Source: Patella vulgata
Lineage: Eukaryota > Mollusca > Gastropoda > Patellidae
Reading direction: 5' to 3'
Assembly: GCF_932274485.2 (NCBI RefSeq)
Contig: NC_065879.2
Location: forward strand, 92,003,459 to 92,067,458
DNA: 64,000 nt
The notes beneath the pieces are model-generated. The model did no database searches and was not told the DNA's origin. It saw only the letters and a list, made by a program, of their open reading frames with translations. A program made the translations under genes and the position numbers. Within the stretch, counting starts at the first letter, position 1. Each line of letters begins with the position of its first letter. Shown here one piece after another: positions 22,025 to 33,697 of this stretch.

Positions 22025-22410
22025 ATGTTATTATGCAGATGGAAAAAGACCAGGCCTCCACAAAAACCGATATCTTAAAATCCTTGGATATCTTGACTGT
22101 AATATACTGGATTAGTGTTTCTTGGAAAAGTGTTTTGGATACCACAATAAGAAAGTGTTTGAAATGTTGTGGTTTCGAACTTGGCACAGATGATGCAAGT
22201 GAAAGTGATGAAGATGACGAATTCAATTTACCACTTTCAATATTAAGGATGTTCAAACAAGTTTTTGACACAGACTTTGTTTTTTATTACCACCAATAGA
22301 CAGTGACTTGGCAACGTGTGACTTGAATGTCTGTGAAATTGACTGGTCAAAATCAGCCCAGGATTTATTAGCTGAGGAGATACATGTAGGTGTAGTGGTA
22401 TGTTTCCTTT
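22025..22410 (+). pseudogene. Pogo/Tigger-like transposase C-terminal relic
   Basis: The frame reads DILTVIYWISVSWKSVLDTT, then IRKCLKCCGF, then a Ser/Asp/Glu-rich stretch and LPLSILRMFKQV. This pattern (Ala/Ile-x-Trp, TI-x-x-C-F-x-x-x-GF, then acidic) is the end of DDE_1 transposases of the pogo/Tigger/Jerky group. After a frame change the sequence continues DLNVCEIDWSKSAQDLLAEE, also as expected. The catalytic domain is missing upstream. A SINE sits there. It could be a domesticated fragment, but the frame change argues for a relic. Confidence 0.5.
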
Positions 22411-22439
22411 AAATACCTTAAGGCCTATAACTGTCTAGA

Positions 22440-22720
22440 TGTCATGAATATGTATAACTGGCGCACATCCGGGTACTTGACGACGGATTGTCGTCGCATG
22501 GTACGAAGCAAAATAAACGTCTATCTACAAGTCTACATTGTCGTATCATCTATCGGTAGCCATCATGGGCAGCACTAACACAACAATAGGCATAAGAAAT
22601 AATGATGAAGAATGTGAGGAAGAGGAAGAATTAAATGAAACAGAAAATGAAAAGTGTATTAATATTGACACAGCTTCAAGTAGCCTTTCTACTAAACATG
22701 TTATCTGCTCTAAGGGAGGT
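22440..22720 (+). other. Unrecognised stretch with short acidic ORF
   Basis: An ATG at 22565 after 'atcggtagccatc' opens about 70 codons with a Glu/Asp-rich run (NNDEECEEEEELNETENEK). AATAAA at 22512 precedes it. The frame runs on into repeat E, so a real gene is doubtful. Confidence 0.25.
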
Positions 22721-22721
22721 A

Positions 22722-23560
22722 ACTTTGGTTATTGTAAACTTACCTGTGTGTTTGAAATAACCTCTGGTTAATTAAAATCCGTTGTACATCTAAATATCCC
22801 AGCGAATAAAACAGTTCTCTCTTGCAAAATTGAACTCCTCACAAACTTTGACATCGAAAAGTCAAAAATGGAAGCTAATTACTTCACTTATCGGGACAGA
22901 TCATTTTGTATAAGGGGGGTCTCAGCAAGGCTTGTCTATCGTAATGGTGTTTGGCTGTTATATGACAATTCAAATTTTGTGTATGAATAAGACATTGCCT
23001 TCAGACCCAGTAATGAGTTTGGGCGTTTACAAACAAATAAACCTGTAGTCAGTTATTTTGTTTCCGTCTTGTATTAATTATTTGGTTAGAGAGTTGGGTG
23101 AGATTATTTCTTTTGAACACAGGTGGTAAACAAAAAGAACGACATTCCTTTAATGTTTCCTGATGAACGTAAGCAGTCCTGTCAATTAACCTCGGCAATC
23201 GGCTGTAGTCGGGGGTAAATCCGTAAATGCCGATGTATTTTACATTTGCCTTGGCAAAATTAATAGCCGAGGCCATTGAATATTTTTTTTTTTATATATA
23301 AATACTAAAAATTATTATCAACAACAAATCATAGCGCACATCGGGTTAATTATTGGCAGATAGTTCCATGTCTTTCTATTTCTCTTTGAATATTATTTCT
23401 GTTGTGCAAAAACTGTTCAGAATTTTGCATCTCGGTAACACAATTCATTTCCGAAAATCCTGACTTCGTTTTGAATTTCACAGCGCAATGTATCCATACG
23501 ATTGTACTCTCAGTTATTAACTATAGGCCTATATTAATCACAAGTACAACTCCATTTTGA
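22722..23560. mobile_element. Repeat E, second copy
   Basis: Inverted relative to 9339-10323 and similar over most of its length, including 'cggctattaattttgccgagg' against its complement near 23250. It lies in the ZF2 intron. The right end is set approximately. Confidence 0.6.
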
Positions 23561-23800
23561 AATCCACAGAGAATGGAATTTTTGGATGGCACTTCGTAGA
23601 TCGCGATCATGCCTCAGCCTATCAACGCATGCAATATGGGTTATTGTATACTACACTGATGCAGTGAAAATGGTTCAATTTAACGCAAAACTTGCACAAG
23701 TTTTTCCCATGGTCTGCATAATTAACACACAAGGCCCAATAAGACACACAGTCTGCGATACCTCTTTTGACAAGTGATTTTTTGTTTTAAATACATTTTT

Positions 23801-25816
23801 ATACGCCCACATTTTCATATGGACGTATATTGTCGTCGCGTCCGTCCGTCCATCCACAATTGTTTGTGAACAGTCTACAGGTCACAATTTTTATCCGATT
23901 TCAATTAAACTTGAAATATAGGTTTATCACCCTAAGATCTCGGTTCCTTTCGATATTGGCATGTATCGGACCATAACGTCATGGATTATGGCCCCCGATT
24001 GTACGAAAAATCACGTTTTTAGCTTGTGAACACTGTAGAGGTCACAATTTTTATCCGATTTGGTTTAAACTTGAAATGTATGCTTATAGCCCAAGATTTC
24101 GGTTCCTTTCCATATTCATGCATATCGGAACGTAACTTCCTGAATTATGGCCCCTGATTGTACGAAAAATCTTGTGGTTAGCTTGTGGACCCTATAGAGG
24201 TCATAAGTTTTATCCGATTTAAAAAACCGTATTATTATATCACCGTCACACCCTAAGAATGACTGAGTTTGAATTTCGTGAAAATCGTCCCAAAACTGAC
24301 AGATAAAATGGCCGACGTTTGTTCTCAAATAGCGTAAAAATATGGTATACCAAGGTTGTGGACCCTATAGAGGTCACAATTTTTATCCGATTTTGTTGAA
24401 ACTTGAAATGTAAGTTTATAACCTAAAGATCACGTTTCCTTTTTATATTCGCGCATATCGGACAGTAACTTCCTGAATTATGGCCCCTGATTGTACGAAA
24501 AATCACATTTGTAGCTTGTGGACCCTATAGAGGTCATAATTTTTATCCGATTTAAAAAAACGTATTATTATATCACCGTTACATCCTAAGGACGACTGAG
24601 TTCAAATTTCATGAAAATCGGCCCAAAACTGACAGACAAAATGGCCGCCCTTCGTTCTCAAATAGCGTAAAAATATGGTATATCAAGGTTGTGGACCCTA
24701 TAGAGGTCACAATTTCTATCCAATTTTGTTGAAACTTGAAATGTAAGTTTATAACACAAAGATCTCGGTTCCTTTCAATATTCGTGCATATCGGACCGTA
24801 ACTTCCTGAATTATGGCCCCTGATTGTACGAAAAATCACGTTTTTAGCTTGTGGACCCTATAGAGGTCATAATTTTTATCCAATTTAAAAAATCGTTTTA
24901 ATATATCACCGTTACACCCTAAGGACGGCTGAGTTTGAATTTCATGAAAATCGTCCCAAAACTGAAAGACAAAATGGCCGCCCCTCGTTCTCAAATAGCG
25001 TAAAAATATGGTACATCAAGGTTGTGGAGCCTATAGAGGTCACAATTTTTATCCGATTTTGTTGAAACTTGAAATTAAAGTTTATAAACCAAAGATCTTG
25101 GTTCCTTTCGATATTCGTGCATATCGGACCGTAACTTCCGGAATTATGGACCCTGATTGTACGAAAAATCGCGTTTTTAGCTTGTGGAACCTATAGAGGT
25201 CGTAATTTTTATCTGATTTGAAAAACCGTATTTTTATATCACCTTTACACCCTAAGGACGGCTGAGTTCGAATTTCGTGAAAACCGGCCCAAAAATGACA
25301 GACAAAATTCTCAAATAGCGTAAAAATATGGTATATCAAGGTTGTGGACCCTAAAGAGGTCACAATTTTTATCCAATTTTGTTGAAACTTGAAATGTAAG
25401 TTTATAACCCAAAGATCTTGGTTTCTTTCGAAATTTATGCATATCGGACCGTAACGTCCTGAATTATGGCCCCTGATTGTACGAAAAATGTTGACCCTAT
25501 AGAGTCATAATTTTTATCCGATTTAACAAAAACGTTCGAATATATCACCATTACACCCTAAGGATAGTTGTGTTCGAATTTCATAAATGTCGGACCAAAA
25601 CTGACAGACAAAATGGCCGCCCCTCGTACTCATAGTATAAAAAATATGGTATATCAATGTTGTGGACCCTCTAGAGGTCACAATTTTCTTTTGATTTTGA
25701 TGAAACTTGAAATGTAAGTTAATAACCCAAAGATCTTGGTTCCTTTCGATATTCGGCATATCGGATAGTCACTTCCTGAATTATGGCCCTTGATTGTACG
25801 AAAAATCATGTTTTGT
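23801..25816 (+). repeat. Repeat D array, about 330-bp tandem units
   Basis: Begins with the family terminus ATACGCCCACATTTT, then 'cgtccgtccgtccatcc', then five to six units of 318-336 bp marked by 'agcgtaaaaatatggta' at about 24331, 24663, 24999, 25317 and 25637. Sub-blocks: 'cctatagaggtcacaattt', 'atcggaccgtaacttcc', 'ctgacagacaaaatggccg'. The far terminus is not present. Non-coding on both strands. Confidence 0.8.
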
Positions 25817-26126
25817 CGATTGACGTTGACGAACACGTCTCCCAATCAAATTAAACGTAACACACTAAAGCAAAGATACGCTAAACAGTATATCTTATGC
25901 AAGAGCCGATAGTAAAGCAAACATGGATAGAATAAACCAGCAAGCGGCAGTTTTCATCAATCCTTCCTTGAAGTGTCAAATTTCAGCTCAGTGGTTCTGT
26001 TGGGGCGATAAGTTCTTCATCTGTGAACATTCTCTCAAAGCATGTCAAGTGTCCATGACTATTTATCATATCACAACCTGCATAGGTATTTGCATTTCAA
26101 TATCCCCTACAGTTTTTGAAGAGTAC
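25817..26126. other. Non-coding, possible old Tc1-like end
   Basis: 'caatatcccctacagttttt' near 26098 resembles a decayed copy of the Tc1 terminus seen at 17265-17294. No gene is supported. Confidence 0.3.
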
Positions 26127-26163
26127 ATGAAACTAATGATGTTATAACTATTATATATTACAG
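26127..26163 (+). repeat. Splice-site array of ZF2, left part
   Basis: One unit of the 35-bp 'gaaactaatgatgttataac...attacag' array, separated from the rest (27491-27606) by an inserted element. Confidence 0.65.
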
Positions 26164-27490
26164 GGGCGCAGATCGCCAAAAATTAATGGTGGGGACAGTC
26201 CATGCACGGGTGATTATTGGTAAAGAGGGGGGTTCGGGGGTGCTCCCCCTGAATTTTTTGAAAACTAGACGCTCTAAAATGCACTCTGTTGGTATTTTCA
26301 GCATCATTTTCTGGCAAACAATACTAATCTCTGAGGTAGCAAAGTGTTCGAAGGCTACGTAAAGTCTTTGAGCAAAATGTGTATTCAATTGGATACACAA
26401 ATGTACAGGCCTACAAATCTTTTAATTTATATAAACTAAAACAAGCCACACACACAGCTAAACATATCAATATTCAATCCCAATTGAAATAAATGTAACA
26501 TTTATTGGTGATTAAAAATCCGATGGCAAAGGCGAATTTTCCCAGTGAAAATTAAACAATGGTGACCCAAGTGAAATAATAACTTTTCGCTTTTTTTTTA
26601 AAAGTTAAATCTAGCTGTTTATATTGTTCCCAAGGCTATTTTAGTGATTCTGAGGAGTTTTTACCAAGAACAAAATAGTTCAGAGAGCAATTTTTTAATC
26701 GAAAAAAAAAAACATTCAATAAAGTGTTTAATATATTTAAAACTAAAGAACAGTACACTTATATCCACTCTGCCCTTTTCTTTTCCCTTTGTCTTCTTTC
26801 TGGATGGCCCATGAAAGGTTTTAAAAAAAATGTCTTTTCCGATAAATTTCCTAAATTCCTAAACCATCTTCAAAACAGCAAAATTTTTTCACTTACTTGT
26901 AATACTAAGTACACGATTCTTGGCTCGGCTTACTGTACTCCAAAAAATAGAGGGTTTGAGTCTTAAATTTTAGATTTAATTGCCTATATTCCACAGAGAG
27001 AGATAGAAACCAGTCTTTAAAAATACGTTTATTTAGTATGGCAGCAAATCTAGCAATGAGGGGTCCCCTGAAATACAAACTAAATCCTTTAGTTAGGTGA
27101 TTTATCATCCAGTATACCAGATAAAAACAAAATCTCAGTTATTCCTTAACCCTTTAATACCCAGCATATCAGATATGCACATATTATTATAAACCCTATG
27201 GAATATTTTAATTATTTACTGTTATAATATGAATTATCACTTATTCCCTGTTAAATGAAAATCGGTCACCGGGTGCAGCTGTACAACTTCAAGGACCCTG
27301 GCCTCAAGTCCCTGGGACCAACTGTACACTTTCTGAAATGTCAATAAAAGCTCTGGAATGATTTCAATTTAAAAAAATAAACAGTTAGCAAAACATCCGA
27401 AATAAGTGTCGGGGACACAATATATCATGTCCCCACCACTAAAAATATTGGTGGGGACGCCTCCCGGTGTCCCCACCGGGATCTGCGCCC
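26164..27490. mobile_element. 1.33-kb element inserted in the ZF2 splice-site array
   Basis: Ends are inverted: GGGCGCAGATC on the left and GATCTGCGCCC on the right, with 'ggtggggaca' internal to both and a strong hairpin near 27455-27480. No transposase. The surrounding array is itself repetitive, so the target duplication is ambiguous. Superfamily not assigned. Confidence 0.65.
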
Positions 27491-27606
27491 ATGATATATT
27501 ACATGAAACTAATGATGTTATAACTTTTATATACAGGAAACTAATGATGTTAAAACTTTTATATATTACAGGAAACTAATGATGTTATAACTTTTATATA
27601 TTACAG
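27491..27606 (+). repeat. Tandem 3' splice-site array, ZF2
   Basis: About four 35-bp units, the last ending ATTACAG at 27600-27606 directly before the coding exon. Confidence 0.7.
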
Positions 27607-29868
27607 GATTCTAATGATGTTAGAACATTTTATTAGTGTACAATATGTTATGAAATTTGTCAACAATTTGATGATTTAGATCAAAACAAGAAAACAAGAA
27701 AATGCATGTTAAAGAAGCAAATGGTGAGGATGGAGATGAATATTGTCAACGAAGAAAAAACTGATGATGATGATGTAGATGAATATTGTCATGTTAAAGA
27801 AGAGAAAACTGATGATGTAAATGAATATTGTCATATTAAAGAAGAGAAAACAGATGATATAGATGAATATAGTCATGTTAAAGAAGAGAAAACAGATGAT
27901 ATAGATGAATATAGTCATGTTAAAGAAGAGAAAACTGATGATGTAGATGAATATTGTCATGTTAAAGAAGAGAAAACTGATGATATAGATGAATATAGTC
28001 ATGTTAAAGAAGAGAAAACTGATGATATAGATGAATATAGTTATGTTAAAGAAGAGAAAGCTGATGATATAGATGAATATAGTCATGTTAAAGCAGAGAC
28101 AACAGTTGATGTAGATGAATATTGTCATGATAACGAAGAGAAAACTGATGATGTAGATGAATATTGTCATGTTAAAGAAGAGAAAACAGATGATATAGAT
28201 GAATATAGTTATGTTAAAGCAGAGACAACAGTTGATGTAGATGGATATTGTCATGTTAAAGAAGAGAAAACTGATGATGTAGATGAATATTGTCATGTTA
28301 AAGAAGAGAAAACTGATGATGTAGATGAATATTGTCAGGTTAAAGAAGAGAAAACTGATGATGTAGATGAATATTGTCATGTTAAAGAAGAGAAAACTGA
28401 TGATGTAGATGAATATTGTCATGTTAAAGAAGAGAAAACTGATGATGTAGATGAATATTGTTATGTTAAAGAAGAGAAAACTGATGATATAGATGAATAT
28501 AGTCATGTTAACGAAGAGAAAACTGATGATGTAGATGAATATTGTCATGTTAACGAAGAGAAAACTGATGATGTAGATGAATATTGTTATGTTAAAGAAG
28601 AGAAAACAGATGATGTAGATGAATATTGTCATGTTAAAGAAGAGAAAACTGATGATGTAGATGAATATTGTCATGTTAAAGATGAGAAAACTGATGATGT
28701 AGATGAATATTGTCATGTTAACGAAGAGAAAACTGATGATATAGAATGTCGAGTTTATACTGGCGATAAAACATATAAATGTGGTGTTTGTAGTAAATCA
28801 TTCACTAGAAGCTATGATCTAAAGAGACACACAAGAATTCATACTGGCGAAAAACATTATCAATGTAACAGTTGTAATAAATCATTTACTCAACACAGTT
28901 CTCTCAAAAAACATATTCAAATTCATACTGGTGAAAAAAATCATAAATGTGATGTTTGTAAGAAATCATTTACTCAGAGTAGTACTCTACAAAAACACCT
29001 TAGAATTCATACTGGCGATAAACCTTATAAATGTGATGTTTGTAGTAGATCATTTGCCTTTTCTAGTTATCTGCAAAGTCATTTGAGAAATTGTTCAGGA
29101 CGAAAGCCTTATAAATGTGATGTCTGTAGTAAATCATTTGCTCGAGAACAAGATCAACAAAGGCATATGAGAATTCATTCTGGGGTAAAACCTTTTAAAT
29201 GTGATGTTTGTGGCAGATCATTCACCATTCGTGGAAATATGCAATCTCACTTGAGAAGTCATACCGGTGAAAAACCCTATAGATGTGATGTTTGTAGGAA
29301 ATCATTTGCTCGGAGATGTCATCTACAGAAACACATGAGAATTCATACAGGTGCAAAACCTTATAAATGTAACGTTTGTTTTAAATCTTTTAATCAGAGT
29401 AGTAATCTAAAATCGCACATAAGAATTCATACTGGCGATAAACCTTTTACATGCAATGTTTGTAGTAAATTATTCACAGACAATGGTTGCCTGCAGAGGC
29501 ACATGAGAATTCACACTGGTGAAAAGCCATATATATGTCATGTCTGTAGTACGTCCTTCACAGAAAGTGGCAACCTACATAGACATATCAGAACTCACAC
29601 CGGCGAAAAGCCATATAGATGTGATGTTTGTAATACATCATTTACAAAGAGGGATCAGCTACGGAGACACATGGGAATTCATACTGGTGAAAATCCTTAC
29701 AAATGTGATGTTTGTAGTAAATCATTTACTCGGATTCGTCGCCTACAGAAACACATGAAAATTCATACCGGTGAAAATCCTTACAAATGTGATGTGTGTT
29801 GTAAATCATTTTATCACATTCGTCGCCTTCAAACACACATGAAAATTCATAATGGTGAAAAACCATAA
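27607..29868 (+). CDS. ZF2: C2H2 zinc-finger protein with 24 acidic repeats
   Basis: The largest family member. The exon keeps the frame of its relatives but shows TAG at codon 10 (27634-27636), where they have CAG, and a degraded first finger. A downstream ATG at 27706 opens 720 codons, so either translation starts there or the copy is partly disabled. From 27750 come 24 units of the 14-residue repeat; 19 keep Psi-K-x-E and five have Asn in place of Lys. Thirteen fingers follow (28770-29865); one ends H-x3-C (HLRNC) instead of His. Some units vary together (DIDEYS versus DVDEYC), implying block duplications. I infer the same role as ZF1, with a longer array. Confidence 0.75.
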
Positions 29869-29890
29869 TAAATCATTTAATCACATCCTC

Positions 29891-30206
29891 AATTCTCCCG
29901 TCAAAAGGCAAAACCTAGTAACTCACTGTTTTCTTATTTTGAGAAAACAAAGGAAAACGTAATGAATGAATGTTAAACCCCAGCTCATCCATTGATTTGA
30001 CTATTGAGTTACTAGGTTTTGCTGTGGTATACTAGGCAAATGAAGGAAGTTGCTAGGTTGAGTGATGGATGTAACTGCTAACAAAATCACAAGATTGGAA
30101 TATCTAGTACAACAGGAAGCACATACCCTAGTAACTACAAATTTGGTCCTAACTTAATTTTGATAAAAAAGCGAGTTACTAGGTTTTGCCTTTTGACGGG
30201 AGAATT
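29891..30206. mobile_element. 316-bp element with perfect 34-bp inverted ends
   Basis: Starts 22 bp after the ZF2 stop. The first 34 bp ('aattctcccgtcaaaaggca' onward) are the exact complement of the last 34. Part of the terminus ('gagttactaggttttg') recurs inside near 30004. Perfect ends suggest recent insertion into the ZF2 3' UTR. No coding sequence. Confidence 0.85.
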
Positions 30207-30245
30207 ACCCTGTAAACTTTTAAACCTTTTAAGATCATATATACG

Positions 30246-30849
30246 TTAAAGATGGGTTCCCAGAAAAGTATTTATCGGGTGGTTATTTCCAATAAAAGTA
30301 TGGCAATTTTGGTATATATGGAAAGTAGAGATATCCAATCTTACTAGAAAAATACTGGATTCCCCGAAAAACATTCATGGAGCGTATACTGGACAAAAAT
30401 GTAAGGGTTCCCCTAATCGACGGGCTGTTGATTAGGAACTTCTGCACGCGTGATGTCAAAGGTCACAAGCGAACATTGAAGGCTTGATGTGCAAGTTGAT
30501 AAACTATATGGTGAGTTAGACGTACATTACTTTCTGAGATAAAAATGACGGAAAAAGACGCAGGTAGTGGATAATTTGAGAATTTAATTAGGATTCGATA
30601 TTTGTAATAAATAGTAAGCGATTAAAGACAACATCGTCTTATGTATGCAATGAATGCTCCTCTGACTCACAAGACGTGACGTAAACATGACCTGGTTTGA
30701 TCAAATTTTAATAGCAGGGCATTCCTTCGCAATTACAATGTTTGAGAAGGATTTGAAGCATAATAATGACAAATTAATTAGTTTGAATATGTTTTTCGTC
30801 CATATATACCATTAAATCACCAAGTTTGTACGCGGGAACCCATCTTTAA
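30246..30849. mobile_element. 600-bp TTAA element
   Basis: Termini TTAAAGATGGGTTCCC and its exact complement, with TTAA as the outermost bases on each side. No transposase. Confidence 0.75.
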
Positions 30850-31056
30850 TGTGTGTTACATAATATTAACCCATTAAGTGCGTAGGTCGTTATATAATGT
30901 CCTGGACAACTGACACTCACCGTGTCTAGGGCATAATATAACGCCTTGGAGGTATTTTCCCCAACCTATTCTTAGAACATAGTTCTTCTTCACTTCGTCA
31001 AATTAATTACACAATAGGGGGTAGTTAACGTTTTAAAAACGTCACGCTTAACGGGG
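30850..31056. other. Short non-coding stretch
   Basis: Nothing recognisable. Confidence 0.4.
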
Positions 31057-31358
31057 TAAAGATACATTATGGGAGATTCGATAACGAGTGTGCAGTTCTC
31101 AGTATAATAGTTAAAAACTAGATAACATAGAGGCAATTTGCAAAAAAATTTCATTCAAATAGATCCACAACGAACCGAGAACTAAGCAATTGAAATTTCT
31201 GCCTAGCCTCGATCATCATTACTAGAGTCAGTATGATAAACAGCATAGTCTTGATTATCCATTTAATCGTTAAATAGTGAAGAAAAGTTATGTAGTATAT
31301 CGGCTCATAATCCACTAAAGATCGCAGACTAGCGAAGATTATGGTCTGGATAAGTTAA
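31057..31358 (+). mobile_element. Repeat A, truncated by repeat B
   Basis: Begins TAAAGATACATTATGGGAG and runs into 'ctggataagttaa', where a repeat B copy takes over at TTAA. Confidence 0.7.
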
Positions 31359-31883
31359 TTAAACATACATTATGCAAGAGCAAAATCTGATTATTGCAAG
31401 TCTTAATTTAGGCGTCAGATGTTATAGAAATTATAAATTAGATCTTTATTTAAACAACAAGCCCAAAATCAACTCTGTAGACCCACGGATGGCTCGGCTA
31501 CAGCTCGGATTTAAATAGGATTTCACTCATTGATAAATTCGAATATGGCGCACACCCTGATGAGAATACGTCAGTTAGATCGAGGCTAAATGATAGAGTG
31601 TACTTAGCGAGGCCGCTGTAGAGCGTTTCCGCATGCCATTGAAAACTTTACTTGATAATCGAGATATGTAGGTGGAGTTAACGCCTGTCAATCAAACCAT
31701 CGACCAAGGTGATGGCACATTTCACTACCATTTCTAGGCAAATATTACAACGATGATAACTATGTTCAGAATAAAGTAATTTGACTGAAATTTTCAATAT
31801 ATTCTTCTTTCATCATTTACTTTTGAACTGTTATAGCAAGAATGGCCAACTCTCTATAAAAATCTCCCATAATGTATCTTTAA
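31359..31883 (+). mobile_element. Repeat B element
   Basis: 525 bp, TTAA to TTAA, very like 20801-21316. Confidence 0.75.
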
Positions 31884-32699
31884 TTATAGTTCACTTGTCT
31901 TTACTACATTTGGATCTGGAAGACTTGTTATGTAACTCGTGTTTTGCTTGAAATGAGGGGTCAGCCAATCAAATGGTCTGTCGAATCGAGCGTTTGACCT
32001 TTTTTGCGCGGAACTGTGGGTAGACATTACCAGTGATAGAGATCAAAACAAAGCATGGCTGTCGCTAATTGGTTAATCGAATGACTGACGTTATCGGGTC
32101 AAATGTCGCTTGCTTGGTACCTGACATCATAGAACGTGAACTCCCACTATAACTTGTTAGATCTACATGTAGTGTAGGCCATCGAAAGTATAAAAAAACG
32201 AAACGAAATATAGATCTATATTTTAATTAGATTGTTAATTTGTTTGCTGTGTACGTGATGACATATCACAACTGTAGCCTGTGTTTTAAACCTATAACGG
32301 TAAATCTCTTTGATCTTGTAACATAATACATAAATTTACAGGTACATATGGTGAAATCTATCTGGCTCTTGTCCATCATATTTATTTGACCTTAATTTGG
32401 CTGAAAAGTGGAAGTCAGTTGTTGTACTGGTAATGATGATTCGTATTAAACATCATTTTGAAGTTGTAATTAAACCCACTCGTTGTTCTGTTCGCATCAA
32501 GCATTCTCGTCCAAAAGTCTGTTATGTGTTTTATGCGAAAAGACAAAAATATGACCTAGATCGTTCTTCCCCTGGACGCTTCACCTGTCTTAGGGTATGT
32601 TCAATTTTATAAAGTTTGCTAGTTACACATTACATTTTGTCTAAATAATGAATTAGGGAGTTAAGTATGTTTTATACTTCAAATCTATATATCTATGAA
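31884..32699. other. Non-coding, one weak ORF
   Basis: A 71-codon frame (32397-32612) is basic and matches nothing I know. Its end 'cttagg|gtatgt' resembles a splice donor. A TATA-like 'tataaaaaaacg' lies near 32190. No gene is claimed. Confidence 0.25.
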
Positions 32700-33190
32700 C
32701 TATTTCTTTGTTTTAATTTGGTAGTAATTATTGAATTGAGGATTAATTATTTATTTATTTGTTATTGTGAATATTTTTTTGTTTATTTTCACTGCTTTCA
32801 TTTTCACTTGAATAAAGGATAAGTTATTTACATGTATTTATTTTTAATTTGGTAGTGATTATTGAATTAAGGATTAATTATTTATTTATTTATTATTTTG
32901 AATATTCTTTCGTATATTTTCAGTGCTTTCATTTTCACTTGAATTAAGGATAAATTATTTATTTTTTTATTTGGTAGTAATTAGTGAATATTGTTTTGTA
33001 TATTTTTAGTGTTTTCATTTTTACTTGAATTAAGGATAAATTATTTATTTGTTATTTTAAATATTTTTTTTTGTATATTTTCCAGTGCTTTCATTTTCAT
33101 TTGAATTAAGGATGAATAAATTATTTATTTATTATTTTAAATATTTTATTTATTTTCAGGGCTTTTTATTTTTATTTGAATTTAATACTT
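32700..33190 (+). repeat. AT-rich tandem repeat, about 120-bp unit
   Basis: Four imperfect units of 'tcattttcacttgaattaag', 'gataaattatttattt' and 'ttttgtatattttcagtgct'. Confidence 0.7.
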
Positions 33191-33356
33191 CGGTGCAATA
33201 AACTGTATTCTTGGGATAAGTGTTTCTGGTATTCTTTCCTGCGACCCGAGACTGAGGAGATTTCTTGCGTCCCTCTGGCCCTGCTACATTTACGTAGAAT
33301 TAATATGGCGGCTATGAATACAAAGTGTTTAAGCTGTTAAATGTCTTTTAAATACA

Positions 33357-33666
33357 TAAGACGCTGGCTAGCTAGCCTGGTGATCAGGTGTTCGATCCCT
33401 GCATTGGCCGAGAAAGTTCATCCAGATTTTCTGGCATGGTTTCCTCTTGTCAGTGATGCATGACAAGGATAGCTGTATAGTCGTTCGGATGGGACAAAAA
33501 AACAAGGTCATGTGTACACATTGGCAGTTCAAATTTGATATAAGAGTAGGCCGTAGCGCCGCTGCCCGAGCAAAATTTCCCTAACAGCACACTGTACGAC
33601 GTATGCCCATCTTCATTAGTCCAGTTTAGGAACAGAACAGTAGGACGTTAAACCCCATTTCATTTC
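33357..33666 (+). mobile_element. SINE2 copy with 14-bp target duplication
   Basis: Plus orientation. It carries a shortened head, the B box GTTCGATCCC, the conserved core and a 'ttaaaccccatttcatttc' end. Flanks 33343-33356 and 33667-33680 ('gtctt(t/a)taaataca') are a 14-bp duplication with one mismatch. Confidence 0.85.
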
Positions 33667-33697
33667 GTCTTATAAATACACTACTTCCTACCTGTTT

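Noticed and set aside
24231-25600. YY1-like sites in 'aaaatggccgcc' of repeat D as regulatory elements
   Set aside because: The match is imperfect and the motif is simply part of the 330-bp repeat unit.
27709-28716. Long minus-strand ORF of MTIFIYIISFLFFN repeats as a membrane protein gene
   Set aside because: It is the exact antisense of the acidic repeat array and shares its 42-bp periodicity; the sense frame continues into 13 zinc fingers and has matching relatives.
32170-33300. Possible solo LTR (TATA-like box, AATAAA near 33197, TG...CA-like limits)
   Set aside because: No convincing target duplication or second copy in the window, and much of it is a simple tandem repeat.
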